A stretch of DNA of 64,000 nt from assembly GCF_964340395.1 (NCBI RefSeq), contig NC_135570.1, forward strand, positions 10,470,822 through 10,534,821, written 5' to 3'. This document shows, in pieces, positions 23,764 to 37,054 of the stretch. The stretch's first letter is position 1; every line of letters starts with the position of its first letter. The translations under genes were made by a program, and so were the position numbers. The notes under the pieces were generated by a model, which worked only from the letters and a program-made list of their open reading frames with translations, did not search any database and was not told where the DNA came from. This DNA is from Glandiceps talaboti. Its lineage: Eukaryota > Hemichordata > Enteropneusta > Spengelidae.

Positions 23764-24033
23764 TTAAAATACGGATCGCAGATGGATAAAAACTCTTCCC
23801 AAAACGTTCTGTTCTTGTTCTGATGGTCCTATACCACCTACCAGAGGGTAAAACGAAAAGTCGCAAGAATGACGGCTAGGTTGAAGTTTAAGCTCACCTA
23901 TTCTGTTCCTTACATCTAGTTGTTCACGATCATAGACGGAGGAGGTAGAAAAATCAGACAAGAGTACAAGGATAAAAACGACAAAAAAGACCAGAGCACG
24001 ACGTGAAGTGTCGCCATGTAACGGCGCCATCAT
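23764..24033 (-). CDS. Possible small secreted protein or first exon of one (unrecognised)
   Basis: An 89-codon ORF starting MMAPLHGDTSRRALVFFVVF, then ILVLLSDFSTSS, a convincing signal peptide with basic n-region, hydrophobic core and Ser-rich cleavage area. The rest (YDREQLDVRNRIGELKLQ...) has no recognised domain. A donor-like CTG|GTAGGT at 23842/23841 would end it after 64 codons in phase 0, so this may be exon 1 of a longer gene. It lies in the CpG-rich block. Confidence 0.35.
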   Translation of the reverse strand: MMAPLHGDTSRRALVFFVVFILVLLSDFSTSSVYDREQLDVRNRIGELKLQPSRHSCDFSFYPLVGGIGPSEQEQNVLGRVFIHLRSVF

Positions 24034-26275
24034 TAGTTTAAAAAATATAAATTCTGAATCAACCTCATTTTGTGTCTACCCTATACGGGTACTGTAGTCA
24101 CATGACCAAGACACCAATGTCGTCTGCTTGTGTACTATATACTAGTATACTACATGCAACAATAATAGTTTTAGTCTCTGTTTATTGAAGTGCATTGTTC
24201 TTAGCATTAAATATATGCAAATTAGAAAGTGGTTTAACCAAAACTACACTCTGTACGAACAGAAGCACTGTCCATGAAATAAACCAAGAACAGGGCATTA
24301 TCTGGAATGTTTTAGAATTGAAGATATCATGTTATAAATAAATCTCTTTTCATTTTAAAATAACAAGAAAATTTTAAGTATTTGTCACAATACAACAGTC
24401 CGATTCATGATTGTGTTAACTGAATACCAAGTCTTGTCGTCGGTATGTCCTTTACCGTTAAAACACAAAATGGCGAAGTTGGTGAACCATGAAATATAGA
24501 ATGTCAGAGGTGTGACGTAAAACATTGACAAACACAATACCTGTTCAGATATTTTCTCAGTAAATATTGTTGTCCCGGATGTGTTTGTGTTATTATTTGG
24601 TTCAAGTGTATCCCCATGTACATTTAATTTCTATGGTAACTATAGGTAGTGTCATCATAACTGCTTAGTCATAAAGTGGTCGCACCAGTTATGCTTTAGT
24701 GGTCACGTTGTACTCCGGCATATAATAGACGTGGAACAAATACCATTGTTCTGTGCTCTTACACCGTGTACAATAATTTCTTATCCGGTGCAGACAACGA
24801 AGCCGTTCCAGTTACAAGCTCTTCATACGCAATTTTTCAGTGTGGGCTGGTAACATTTTTTCGATCGGTAGCGGGAGGGGGCAAAAAAGGAAGAATTGCG
24901 GCTCAGAAGTCTTGATTTTGATTCAGTGGAACGGGAAAACATATGGGAATTATGAGGGAGGGGTGCGGGGGCACATTGTGTACGCTAAAATTAATTGTTG
25001 GTATAGAGGAAAGCATAAACTGGTAGGGAGTAGGTAAATCATTCTCAATATTTGGTGAGCAATGGACTGGCTGGCAAGTTGAAATCCAGTGGGAGGGAGG
25101 GGGGGGGGCAGATATCCTTCACTACTAATGGAAGGGCATATAAGAACAGATTAACATCCTCCCCATTTTTTGGGGGGGGGGGGCGATTCTATTAAAAACC
25201 ATCACTTTTTGGTCTGAAACAACATACAATTAATGAAAACCATATATCTGCCCGTTGTTGTATCTGTGTTATCTGAGAACAACGAATTCATCTCCTCCAA
25301 TACATTTTCAAACTGATAGTTTTACAGCTGTAAGTATTTAAGTACAATATCTTACCTAGAATCTTTGTTTTGGGTTGTCGACAGGTGTATTTCGGCAAAG
25401 TACAGCAACAAACTGTTATCAGATTCACTCAGTACACGGTTAGTTGTGGCTCGATGTTTTGACACTATCAGACATGGTCTGTAGTAAGCTTATAAGTACA
25501 GTGTTATTTGTGTACGACTCGATATAGTTGTGACCTTATATGACCTCCGATAGGTGATAACCAATGAACGTTGAATCTAGTTTTTAACGGCGCTTACGTC
25601 ACCGTGCGTAATTTGGCTGTTTACCAAGTATTCTTAGGAAAATCGATACAAAATATTCGACATTAAAAAACATAACCACAAATACGTCAACGAAAAAAAT
25701 AAACAAAACAGAGACACGCCTGCTTGGAAAGAATTCCAATCCGGTGACTTTTGGGTTATTGTACGTACCTTGATACATACAACCCATAACACCAAAATAA
25801 AGCGTGTTCTGTAAATCGTCTATAGCGTCCATACCAAGTGTACAAGTATACTGTTTCATTTGCTAATTGACCACATTAGAAAGGCAACATTGAAAAAGTA
25901 CACTTTTACACTTGATATGAATACTATAAAGGAGTGTAGCACATAAAGAAAGTACTTTACATGAAGTAGGTGTGCCCAGTGTTGATATATTACACTACCT
26001 ATAAATAAGAATGCATGACTATGCAGTTTCCATGTGCCACGTTGCTATAGGAGAAATAATATTAACATAATTATAGTCAAGTGGTTCAACTGAAGAAAAA
26101 ACATTAGCTAGGAAGACTCGACGGTTGTAGATACGTTATTTATTGTACCAGTTATCAGTAGTTGGGAATACACGAGTTATGATTAGTTGATACAAGGGGA
26201 TCGGACCACTATAGCACCCAAACACTTATTGCAGAAAATCCAATGGAGAAATGTCGTTTTCTTAACGAATGCAAC

Positions 26276-26370
26276 ATTCTATTCTATTCTATTCTATTCT
26301 ATTCTATTCTATTCTATTCTATTCTATTCTATTCTATTCTATTCTATTCTATTCTATTCTATTCTATTCT
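26276..26370. repeat. (ATTCT)19 pentanucleotide microsatellite
   Basis: Nineteen uninterrupted copies of ATTCT. Because five is not a multiple of three, the ORF through it repeats every five residues and is an artefact. Confidence 0.97.
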
Positions 26371-28346
26371 AGCCTGTATAGGAATCTTAAGTGCTGTCCG
26401 GGAAGGTAGCTAGGGCCAGATTTGACATGTCAACATAGTGAAATATCGTTACCATCAACCACTTCTAAAGTAAAGTGAACATACAATTATAAATGTACGT
26501 AGGTGCAGAGTCATACACAAGGCTGGGAGTATTCTTCTATACGTCATGTTTGTCGGTCACCGTAAGGTCGCTGACAGCCCTGTATCTACAATACCATACC
26601 ACCCACACCTACACTGCTTTATTGTTCGTAGACGGAGTATTGACAAACAGGTCATCTGGAACACAAAGTTGGTCCATGTCGTCGTACTAGAAAAGTCTGC
26701 TCAGTAATGTCGTTTAGTTAAGATGGCACGCCATTGTTGAAATTGCGCGTGGTTGTAGTAATTTTTTTAATAGACTAAATCGTTATAAAATAAAATAAGA
26801 ATAAAACTCGTGACAAATAAATAAACGGAATGAATGATATTTGAGGAATTTCGCCTGACTTTTCAATGGCAGATAATTTTATGTCAAGTATATGTGTAAT
26901 AAAGGAAAGTTTGTGGAATATTACAGATCTTTATTTTTCGCACGGTTACAGCCGCATTCTGTATGAGTCTGCAAACAATAAAACTAGTCACGTACGTTGC
27001 ACTCGCCACACAGAGGGGTGGGGGTGGGGGTCCCTGATGGGGTTCGAGTCACGGACAAGTCAGAATCGAGTCACGGACCCATCACGGATCACATGCCATG
27101 CAAGCAGGGCTACAAATATTCAAGTTATCGGAAGTATCTAATCTGATGTAGTAGACACGGCGTGATTTCTTTATTTACCTCCTTCTTTATTTACCTTTAT
27201 TTACCACCTTCCCACGGTCAGCGATCACGCCCAGAACAAAAGGACGAAGGAAATTGAGGTAAACACGTCTTGAGGTATACAAGTGTTCCTAAAACACATA
27301 CAAATGATACATGTACTTTACTTCTATGTGACTGAATGGTAACATGATTTAAAAGAAATTAGTGGCAATAAACAGATACAACAAAGTGTCTGTAATATAA
27401 TATGCTGGAAATGGGTGGATTTTGATAATTTACCCAGAAAGTTAAAGTCAAGGTCTCAAAAGAAAGCTTAGACCAAATATAAATATGGGGATAGACACTT
27501 GAATGGAGTCTCCGTGTATTAATGTTTTTGCAGCATACGCAAATAATGATTGTTCACTACAAATATGGCCACCATTCAGTGTACAAGTTATGTGGGCACA
27601 AAAAGTAATAAGTAATAGATAGTCAACTGGTTCGGGAGAGGTTATGTGTCAATAAACCGGCGGCGAGGGGGCGTAGTCCCTGAGATTTTGGCACATAGCC
27701 TTACCGAACGAGTTGTTGGGTTATGGCGCCATATAACCAACTGAAATCAAGGCCTCTGATTGGCCAAGTCGGTCTAGCTGTAGTATGATCCCGGAGTATA
27801 ATATATTGTACATGTAATTCTCTTCTTCTGTGTTCTGTTGTACTTCATCCGCCATAAGTTGACGAATCACACGGTTTGAAGCCGAGGAGTACTTGCTGTG
27901 TCAAACTAACATCGAAGAAATTGTTGCCCAAGGTCCACTATATAAAGAGGATTATGGGTAATGTATGCATATGCGGGAAATTCAAACTGCTGTAAGGAGC
28001 ACTGACTTTGCCCTCATGTCTTCATCCCATTTTGCACTGAAAAAGTTTCACATGGCTCTCATATTTCATATATACTGTTTGTAAATATATAGTGATGCAA
28101 CATGAGTAGAAATAACTGACGATAACTAAGTTTGGTAGCCAATATAGCAGGTTTACCGTCAAACTGACCCAAAATTTGTTTCAAATTTGTATAGTAAAAA
28201 CCGTTGGCCAGTTGTCAATTAGGCTTATAAGTTACACAAAGCATGATAAGACACTGTGAATGGTGCAAATAAACAACGTGCGAAATGCCAAATACCGAAT
28301 GCAAACAATAAAAGCGAACAAAAGAGTCTGTGTGCACTCTGTTAGC

Positions 28347-28385
28347 CCTTGGAGGAATTATACTGTCAGTATAATTCCTCCAAGG
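28347..28385. repeat. Perfect 18-bp-arm palindrome flanked by direct GTTAGCCC
   Basis: CCTTGGAGGAATTATACT, three bases, then the exact complement. GTTAGCCC stands on both sides in direct orientation (28341-28348 and 28385-28392 region). Confidence 0.8.
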
Positions 28386-31300
28386 TTAGCCCGATATTTT
28401 GCCTAAAATCAAGCTCACATGTGCGAACGGTACGTGAAAATGATACATTGTTACTGAAATAGAATGACATAAAATGAAACCAAAATGTTTCTCAGTTTGA
28501 TCGATGTACGTTCTGGGTTGCTACACTCCTTAGTAAAATCACAATTTCATACAACTTTTTGTGCGCGCGACAAGTGTTTTCTGTCAAGTAGTTGTGTCGT
28601 TGACGTACCTATATACCTAGTAGATAGTGATGTAGATAATAGCCGGTTACCTACCGGTCACAACGTCCAGCTATAACTTATAAGTATAACCACGTACAAC
28701 AGTTTAGTTGTGGGACCGGCTAAGGAAAGTACTAAAACCTGACGACCATTGAAAAAAATTCTAATGTCGGAAAATTAAATATGAGTTTCCCAGAAGTACT
28801 AATAGCAAGTAAAATATCCAAAGTGTAAAAAAAAGAAATAAATAAATTCATAATTATTTGGAAAACATTTGAGGATTACGCTATCGCTAGCGAAAGCCTT
28901 CGAACTAGTTTCATAGGGACCTGGACGTTGAAGGAAGCGCGAAGCGAAGTGTGAGGTCAATGTGACGTCTCATGATGTATGATGCAACAACACGACGTTT
29001 ACGTAGAGTAGAACTAAATGTTTTCTAAACTTCAGCGGAAAGAAATTTTGTTGATCGGACACTGACTATTTTCAAATTCTTAAAACATCTGAGAAAAATG
29101 AAGAGAGGAAGCAAAATGTAGCACTGACGGACAAGATAGACGTACGGTACGTGTACAGGAGGCGAGGCACACCATGTGGTGCAAACTGGACAATGATCGT
29201 GCGTGTCACGTGTATGGCATCAGATGTAATACATGTAGCTAACCAAATATTCTTGGAATGCAGCCTTTCTTGTAACAAGTATTGGAAATTGTCAGAAACC
29301 TGAGGATTTTATGACTGAATATATTTCGATCAAGAATTCCCATACTTTCAGTTAAATTTTCTGATGACCCCGAAGCAAGACATGTTTGAAACATTTAGTG
29401 CGACATTTGATACTGATAAACGAGTGATATAATTCATAAACAAATCTAACGTTGGCAACTCTTTTATTTCTGTAATGATCATCAAATTTCAAGGACAACT
29501 GTCTATGTTGTACACATAGATCATGCATCACTGCCTAGTCAAGTTCCTATACCTGTCGACTGCTACGATCTCTAGCTCTGTGCATGTTGTTGAGATGAAC
29601 GTAACGCGAACTGACAAGACTACAAAGTACAATCATGGAGGCATCATAAATATTTGTTTCATTCAAATTTGAAAGTTGAGAAATCGTATTAAATTCTTTC
29701 CAGATTTCTCAAAAATCGTTTCCATATGTTTTGGCACTATCCAGCAATAATCCTCGTCATGTAAATGACATCGACTGACTTCGTAGTCAAACATACGCAC
29801 GGAGACAGAGCGGAGACCAAACAAGAGTCCGTACTCACCCCATCACGACGTATGCATTTATGCGTTTGTTTTGAAATAGCTGGGGTGGTACTCGTACACA
29901 TCGGGATAACTCGGAGAAGCACATGTTTGTGATTTTATTGACTGTTTTCTGAGATGGGACATTGGGTGTGGAAATACAAGTTTAATCAATCATAAAACAG
30001 CCATAACAGATACTTTCAAAGAATTAGAACACGGAAGGAAAATAACGGGAACATCGATGACATTTCTACCAAACTCGAGATCGCAGTAAATATGGAAGTG
30101 CAAAGCTTAGTCCGCTCTGACCCGTGCGATACTTGTGAAGTTAATTTTGAAGTTTTCACGATTATGTTGTCAAAACACGACCTACATGTAATCTGTAAAA
30201 AAAATTCTCATCTATCTAACGATTTTGGTGTGATAACGATCGACCAAATGCCGACGCTAGTATGTACGTGTGCAACTGTAATCTAGTACCTTGTACAAAT
30301 GATACAAGTAAGTAAGTTTGTTCGTACCCAAGAATTTCAGTTTACAATTTCAATGATACAAATTGTCACTGTGTAATAGTGTTTGGATCGTGTTAGAACA
30401 GGTCCCTCAAAATATAATTTTTCGGGTTATAATTTGTATGTATAAGTTTATAGAAATACGTGTTTCACCCAGACTGGGTGTCTGGCCGTACGAACGCACC
30501 GGAAAAAAACATAGCAGAAACACTGCCACTAGACTTGAAAAAAAAAATATAACAAGGGACTCTTCGGATTAGGCAAGAACTACATGTAACCAATATGTGT
30601 GAACAGGCACTAATATGTTGATAAACTACCTGGGTCGGATTTACCAAATGCTCCTCCCAGATAAACAAACGCATTCCGTTGCACATGCGCAAACCTACTT
30701 CCGTAGCGTGGGCACATAGCCTGTTTGGACCTTGGCCTTTAAACATTTCACATTTAAGTGTCGCCGAGAAAAAAAAAATGAAATTATTATTATCATTATC
30801 TTTATGGTCATAAGTATAACAATAAACACCGGAATTCGCTTTGGTTATACGTAGCTCGGTTAAAACATGAACAGAGTGGATATGAATAACATTAAAAGTG
30901 GTAAATGTGTACATACGCTAAAACGCCAAAACAAAATACGAATCATTTAAAATACGAACTGACAGGATTAAAACTATTTTTGAAGCGATTTGTTTTGGTT
31001 TTGATTGAGCTATATCGTATAAAAAAATATTGCAACATTGTATGTGTTTGCAGGGGATCATTGCCCCACATGAATGGCCTATATTGAATGTGTCAGGTTG
31101 AGAGAAGCAGAAATTTTAGTTCTTTAGTCAAGCAGATCGAAATAAGTTGAAAGACCGAACATTCTGGTTATTTATGTGTATTCCGATTTCACAATACTAA
31201 CTCTGAAGCGCCGAGGAACCCCCCTTCCGTGTCTCTCCCCTGTGTCTCGCCACAGTGGAAGTCAGTAGAAAGACTGAAAAGTCGAACTCCTGATTGTTTA

Positions 31301-31737
31301 GACTGATCGAAATAACCCAAATAAATAGAAAGAAAGCCCCCTTCCCTCCGCCGCCCCATGTGTCTTGTGAGAGTATAAAGCAGAAAACCTCCGAAATTGG
31401 ATTTATTGAACATGATAGTGCTCTTGGTACATTTTTTTCTTTTCTTTATATTTGTTAATTTGGAATCTATAAAAACATGTATTCTCATGGCATTTCAATA
31501 CACAGCATACATGTAAATCTCTGTATGACCCATTTACGTACATGCGGTTCACAGTTGATATAACTATTGATATGAAAAACACAAGTTTAGTAAATTATGC
31601 CTCAAGGATTAAACCGCCTAGGTTTTTTCTTTTAGCTTTTTATCATTCAGGCCTTGCAGTTGCATTTTTAGAGTGCAAGGAAACCCTTGGTAAAGGGTGT
31701 TAGATTTATTTTAAATGTAGATTAGAGTCATTAAGTA

Positions 31738-31831
31738 AGAGAGAACCACCTCGACCTAGGAATTTTTTGGTTGAAATCTACCCTCGGCGAGTCCAACCAA
31801 GAAATTCCGAGGTCAAGGTGGTTCTCTATCT
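31738..31831. repeat. Hairpin, about 36-bp arms with 20-nt loop
   Basis: AGAGAACCACCTCGACCTAG then GAATTTTTTGGTTG pairs with CAACCAAGAAATTCCGAGG and TCAAGGTGGTTCTCT, with only three mismatches. Size and shape resemble a microRNA precursor or a short MITE. Confidence 0.7.
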
Positions 31832-34606
31832 TAACCCACGCTTTAAATTGATATTGTTATAAATAAATAAATATTTTTTTATTTTCATTTTTTGGGGTAA
31901 TGAGCCACAAGTAAATGACAGCGTTAGATTATGTGAACACGGAGTTTCTCTGTGAAGACGGATTTCACTCTCATAAAGTAATGTGCTCATTACAAAATGT
32001 AACCATAACCCCCCATATCTCTAATGGTCTAACCTATGAATTTACAAAGTAGTTCTTTCGGAGAAACAGGTGCTAAAATTCCTTGACGTTCATATTACCT
32101 CGTGCTCTGAATATAAATACTTTGATTTACATTGAAATCACAGGTGTATGAGGTAACGAGACACCAATTTCAAACAGCAAAACCTTATTTGAGTTGGGGA
32201 CGTGACGCTGGTATGTCCAATGGCGATAATTATTAGAATTTAGAATACTGTCTTGAAGACGTTAGTAAAAGTCGTACCAAGGTGGTTTTGTAGAGCAGAA
32301 AAATACGACCGAAAGTTACTAGAGTGTACGAAAATATCGGCAGGCAGGAAATATGTACAACTCACGAACGCGACAATGCATTGCGACACAGACATTTCGG
32401 TGAGTAAACCTTCACTTTCGTTCCCGATCCATAGCAATGGCAAAAGATTTTTGAATTTCAAGGAAATTGTTGCAGATTGTGCAGATTTTGGAAGATGCAT
32501 GTTAATTTGACCATTTAGTGGTCATTATTTTTTTTAAAGACCTGGACTGTAAATATAAAGAATCGTGATTACATTTGATACTGTGACTGCCATCGAAATT
32601 CTGCCATGAAAACCCCAAAAAGTACATCGTGACTGAACTCAAATATTAGCATATCGCAATAACAACGTAGAGAGTAGGGACAATAGCCTACAAGGCAGAC
32701 ACGTGTTATTATCACTTGAAAATCATAGGGTACGGATTTTAATGAAAAATCTTACCCACCGTACACTGAAATGCGCTCCTTAGATCAGTTCATTTTTATA
32801 TCAAAACTCAATTTTTGAGAGGGTTCCAAGAGGGTTTCTTCGGGCTTCGGGATTTTGAGTTCTCAGACGAAAAATAAATATATCTAGGACCATACTTTCT
32901 CCCTTGTTCTAGGATGGCATTGTAGTTATCTCTTTTGAGAGCAGTGTTCTGCCAAGGTTTCCAACTAGTGGGGACAAAGGCCCCCTGGTTGGAAAAAGTG
33001 GGGTCATTTGACAGGGAGTGGGGTCTATTATTTATTGTCTATGAAATTATATATATTACCTCAGACCACTATGGAGATACCGTGGTCTGAGATATTCCAT
33101 TACACATAGACTATTACCTAACTACATAAAAAAATTCCATTCATAATAACAGTTCCCAGTAAGCTATTTTGTGAAAACTGTGCACTACACATTACACCTT
33201 AGAAAATGAAGGCAATTAAGATTATGTAATTTTAAGTCATTTCTACAGAGTATATTATATATTGTTTAGAAAGATTGGACAGCCAGGTAGTCACAATTTT
33301 TAATCTGAATATCAATGAATAGCAGTGCTCAAATTTATGATTCCTTTTCTCAGACAAGGACAAAGAACAACTTCAAAATTAGAGAACATATGATTGATTA
33401 AAAAATTTGAGAAATCCTAATCTTGTAACCACTTGTTTCATTTTTACAACTGTTACATTGCCATGTTTATCATTCCCTCTTCAAATTCATGACAAGAGTT
33501 TTAAAAAAAAAACATTTTGAAGAAAATAAACTCCCTAACTTTAAAAAGTACCAAATGTGAACGAAAAACTTACAAATAATACAGTCAAACAAACTTTCAA
33601 ATAATTTATTTTTATTAACTACCATCACTGGCTGTGTAACATGGTTTGGTCCTGCTATATCAAATGACAGCATTAGTTACATACATGTATTGTAAACTTG
33701 ATACGGAAAGCTGACATTAGGTGTCCTTGAAACTCAGAGATCTTGAACTAAAACTATCAACAACGTCAAAGTTAGGATGCTTTGTAAATACAACTGTAAT
33801 TATTTTCTGATTTCATCTCTGAGTTCATTCTTCATGTCTGACCGGGCGCACATGCATCGGCCGTCTCGAGTGGTTATGCCAGTGATCACTCATTGATTCA
33901 GTGCCCAACATTCACATGTGTCACTGTCAACATCATGCAATACGATCCCCTAACACAGCTTTGTCGGAATCAAAATACACATGTACTCATTTTGTTTCCA
34001 TTAATTTAACCCATCAACAAATGAAAATCACAACCTGTCCCATAAAATTTGGTTTCCTAAGGCTTATGTGGCAGAGAGATGTTCCGATTTCCCGTAGCAA
34101 GTTCAGTGTTTCACACACGTCAGTGAGTAGGTCAGAGGTCGAGACAGTGATGCGTCGGTAGACAAAACATGTGAAGAGAGACGTCCATTTCGGCGCCTCA
34201 TCTACTCCCTCTAATGTTTCAATTAAAGATTATGTTTTATCAAAGTTGGATCTTTTTGTTGCATTTGTTTGCATGTTGACAATAGAACTGCGCGTTGTCA
34301 CTGTATCTTATATGATGTCAACAAAACTGTCGCTTACGGAGTCAGTATACTTTTTGTGGTATTGACGCCGGCCAGGGCAGGGGCTTGCCCTGGACTTAGG
34401 TGTCTGCCGTATTAAAAATGAATGCGCCAAATTGACGCAAGGTGGGAAAATTATTGCGCCATTTGTAATTTTAGGGGGCCAATGTCGCAAGGCCGCGGCC
34501 TCGGCAGAACACTCTCAGAGAGTGATCATCTCCGTGTATCTTTAAAAACAAGGATTTCTTTGGACACTTTTTGGTTCAAATGGCCGCTTTTTAGCCGAAA
34601 TTATAG

Positions 34607-35127
34607 CTGCAATAATTGTAGAGTTTGTTTTGATTTTGAGTTGTTCTCTGTTTTTGAGGTTTTTTTTTTAATTCAGCGAAACAAACTCAACTCAAATAGA
34701 CGAGATCACGCCGAAAACGTTCACGCGAGATGTCAGCAGACTACCGTACGATAACCGTTTCAAAATGCTGTAATAACATTACAGTGCGTTGCTACTTTTG
34801 CCGATTTTGACGGGATTGGGGTACCTCTCGTCCTCTGAACACTTCTTGGGTAGTGAAGGCTCTGTAATTATGTGGGAGTTAGGAAATGTCCGGGTTTTTT
34901 TTGGCAGGTAAGGCGTATTTTACTTTTAGCAGAAAAATCCACTCAACTGTGCGCGATTCAGATCTGCTTCGCATCTACCACTTGAACATCGCATCCGTAT
35001 ATTTGCGTTAACGTTACCGGAATTGTAGCATTCGTTGCCAGTGAAACGTCGGAATGAAAAAAAGGCACAAAAACACCCAGAAAAAACAACCCAAAACCGA
35101 AACAAACGGTACATAATTTTTATTGCA
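34607..35127. mobile_element. Inverted-repeat element, older copy (about 520 bp)
   Basis: Related along its length to 35445-35925: shared CTGCAATAATTGTAG start, GAGATGTCAGC, GGGGTACCTCT, GTTAGGAAATGTCC, TTTGGCAGGTAAGGCGTA and CAGAAAAATCC. The right end is degenerate (AATTTTTATTGCAA). More diverged than its neighbour, with no clear target duplication. Confidence 0.65.
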
Positions 35128-35444
35128 ACTATGTTATGCTTGCATACGGAGTAGGTCGTCCCTTCCGGTTTGAGCGAAAAGCGAGCACAGTCCACTGTGT
35201 AACTACGCCAATTTACAAATCTTCGATGTTTTCTGCTGCATTTTTCAACCGTCGTCGTCACTAATTTATCAATATTTTGAAAAAAGGACAGTTTGAACAC
35301 TTTTGTGAACAGTTGCAATTTTTATTGTCCCCCCCCCCCCATGTGTTGAAATATGTTGTTTTGCCGCATCATTGTAATACTGTAACGTGTGATAGAATAG
35401 GAAGATCTAATGTGAATGGAACTTCTTCATCGCTAAGATTTTAT

Positions 35445-35925
35445 CTGCAATAATTGTAGCGTTTATTGTGATTTTGAGTGTTTTTTCTTCTGTTCTGTGC
35501 TCTTTTTTCGTTCCTATGTTAAACTACAAGTCCAGTAAGGTTAACGCAAATGATAGACGATATCACGCTGAAAACGTGAGTGAGATGTCAGCGTACTACC
35601 AATTTCAAAATGCTGAATTCTGCATGCGTTGCTACTTTTGACGGGAGTGGGGTACCTCTGAGCATGTCTTGGGTCTTTATTCTCCGTAATTAATGTTGGA
35701 GTTAGGAAATGTCCGATTCTTTTTGGCAGGTAAGGCGTACTTTTGCAGAAAAATCCGCCCAACTTTGCGATTCAGATTTGAATTGCTTCCGTCTATTTGC
35801 GTTACGTCATCACAGGAATTGTAGTGTTTGCTTCCACTGGTTCCAGTTAAACTTCGGAACGAAACAAAAAGCACAAAACAGAAGAAAAAACCTCAAAATC
35901 ACAATAAACGCTACAATTATTGCAG
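35445..35925. mobile_element. MITE with about 80-bp terminal inverted repeats
   Basis: The left end CTGCAATAATTGTAGCGTTT then ATTGTGATTTTGAG is exactly complementary to the right end, and pairing continues into GTTTTTTCTTCTGTT...GTTCC. Direct CTAAGATTTTAT flanks it at 35433-35444 and 35929-35940 (three extra bases before the right copy). There is no transposase; the superfamily is not assigned. Confidence 0.8.
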
Positions 35926-37054
35926 CTACTAAGATTTTATACTATTAATTTGATTAAAAATTATTATTATTAATTGTTATTGTTGGAATCTAAGGATGGT
36001 TTGCAATACTGTTTTGAACAAGTTACACAAGTTTTGTTCAAAATGGAAAAACTACAGTCAATGTTTTCAATTAAGAGTGCTCTTTTTAAAAAAAATGGAT
36101 TTAGAATTGATAATGTGAAGGAATATTGTTTATATTCGGGTATTGTAATTTCTGCTAAGGTCTAATAAAAAAAATTGTGTGGTTCCGATTAGGTGTAAAA
36201 AAATGTGTGGTTCCGATTACATTAAAATAGGTGGGGTAGGTAGAAGGTAGATTATTTATTTGATTTTATTATATTTTTTTTTCATGTTTGAGTGTCTAGT
36301 TCAGGTTTTCCATTGTTTTCCAAATGGTCTCTGTGTTGTTTATTTATTCCTATCAGATGTACAGCCATTACAGATTGGAAGAATAGTTTTATATTGTCTT
36401 TTTAAGTTGATGTCAGTTTCCACATCCACTATTTCTTGCGAGACTTCATGATTTTTGCGATTTTGTTATTTTGTTCTCAAATATGTATAAAAAAAGTTTA
36501 GGGTCGGCAGTGAAAAACTAGGTGGGGTTGGGTAACTGGAACCAAACAGTTTTTTTTTTTAGGCCTAACCCCTTGTTTGTGTTTTTGATGATTATAAGTG
36601 TAACAAGGAGGGCGCCCTCTCTGTTGAAATATGAAAACAACAGCAAAATGCAATATAATCCATATTTGCTTATTACATAGTTAAGATATCCAGATTAAAG
36701 GGTCACAAGCCTACACCCTCTTTCAGAGTGACCAGTTATGTCCAGTCAATAAAAAATGTTGTATTTAATCGTCTCAGAAGCAAATTATGACACATTTCGC
36801 TTTATTATAGTTGAATTGCAACAGAAGTAATATGCCATGGTTATTTCTTTACATGATTTTAAAAAGCACAAAATAATAAGTAAAGAGGTGTTGTTGCTTA
36901 TTGCTTATGGCAGTTGGAGTTGCAGAAGGGTTGGATGCTATTTGTCACAGATTGACTTTTGTTATTCCGACTTTAATATCAAAGACACAGATAGCTGTAG
37001 TAATTCAAGAATATTCATAGTGACACAGTTTTAATATATTTTATGTTTCCCCAG

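Larger units (their letters stand above)
21830..34600. other. CpG-richer block without a recognisable gene
   Basis: CpG dinucleotides are several times denser than in the ZMIZ body. Apart from the two ORFs listed and the hairpins, I see no exon set. One plus-strand frame at 32253-32395 (VVPRWFCRAEKYDRKLLECT...) runs to a donor-like TTTCG|GTGAGT and is the best of the remaining candidates. Confidence 0.4.

Noticed and set aside
26187-26372. ORF ending in SILFYSILFY repeats
   Set aside because: Reading of the (ATTCT)n array.
32240-32510. Overlapping 85-86 codon ORFs on both strands
   Set aside because: Mutually antisense, with no conserved domain; only the plus-strand frame has a donor-like end, and it is mentioned as a weak candidate rather than called.
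34926-35318. 130-codon minus-strand ORF
   Set aside because: Overlaps the inverted-repeat element at 34607-35127, has no domain, and the related younger element does not keep the frame.
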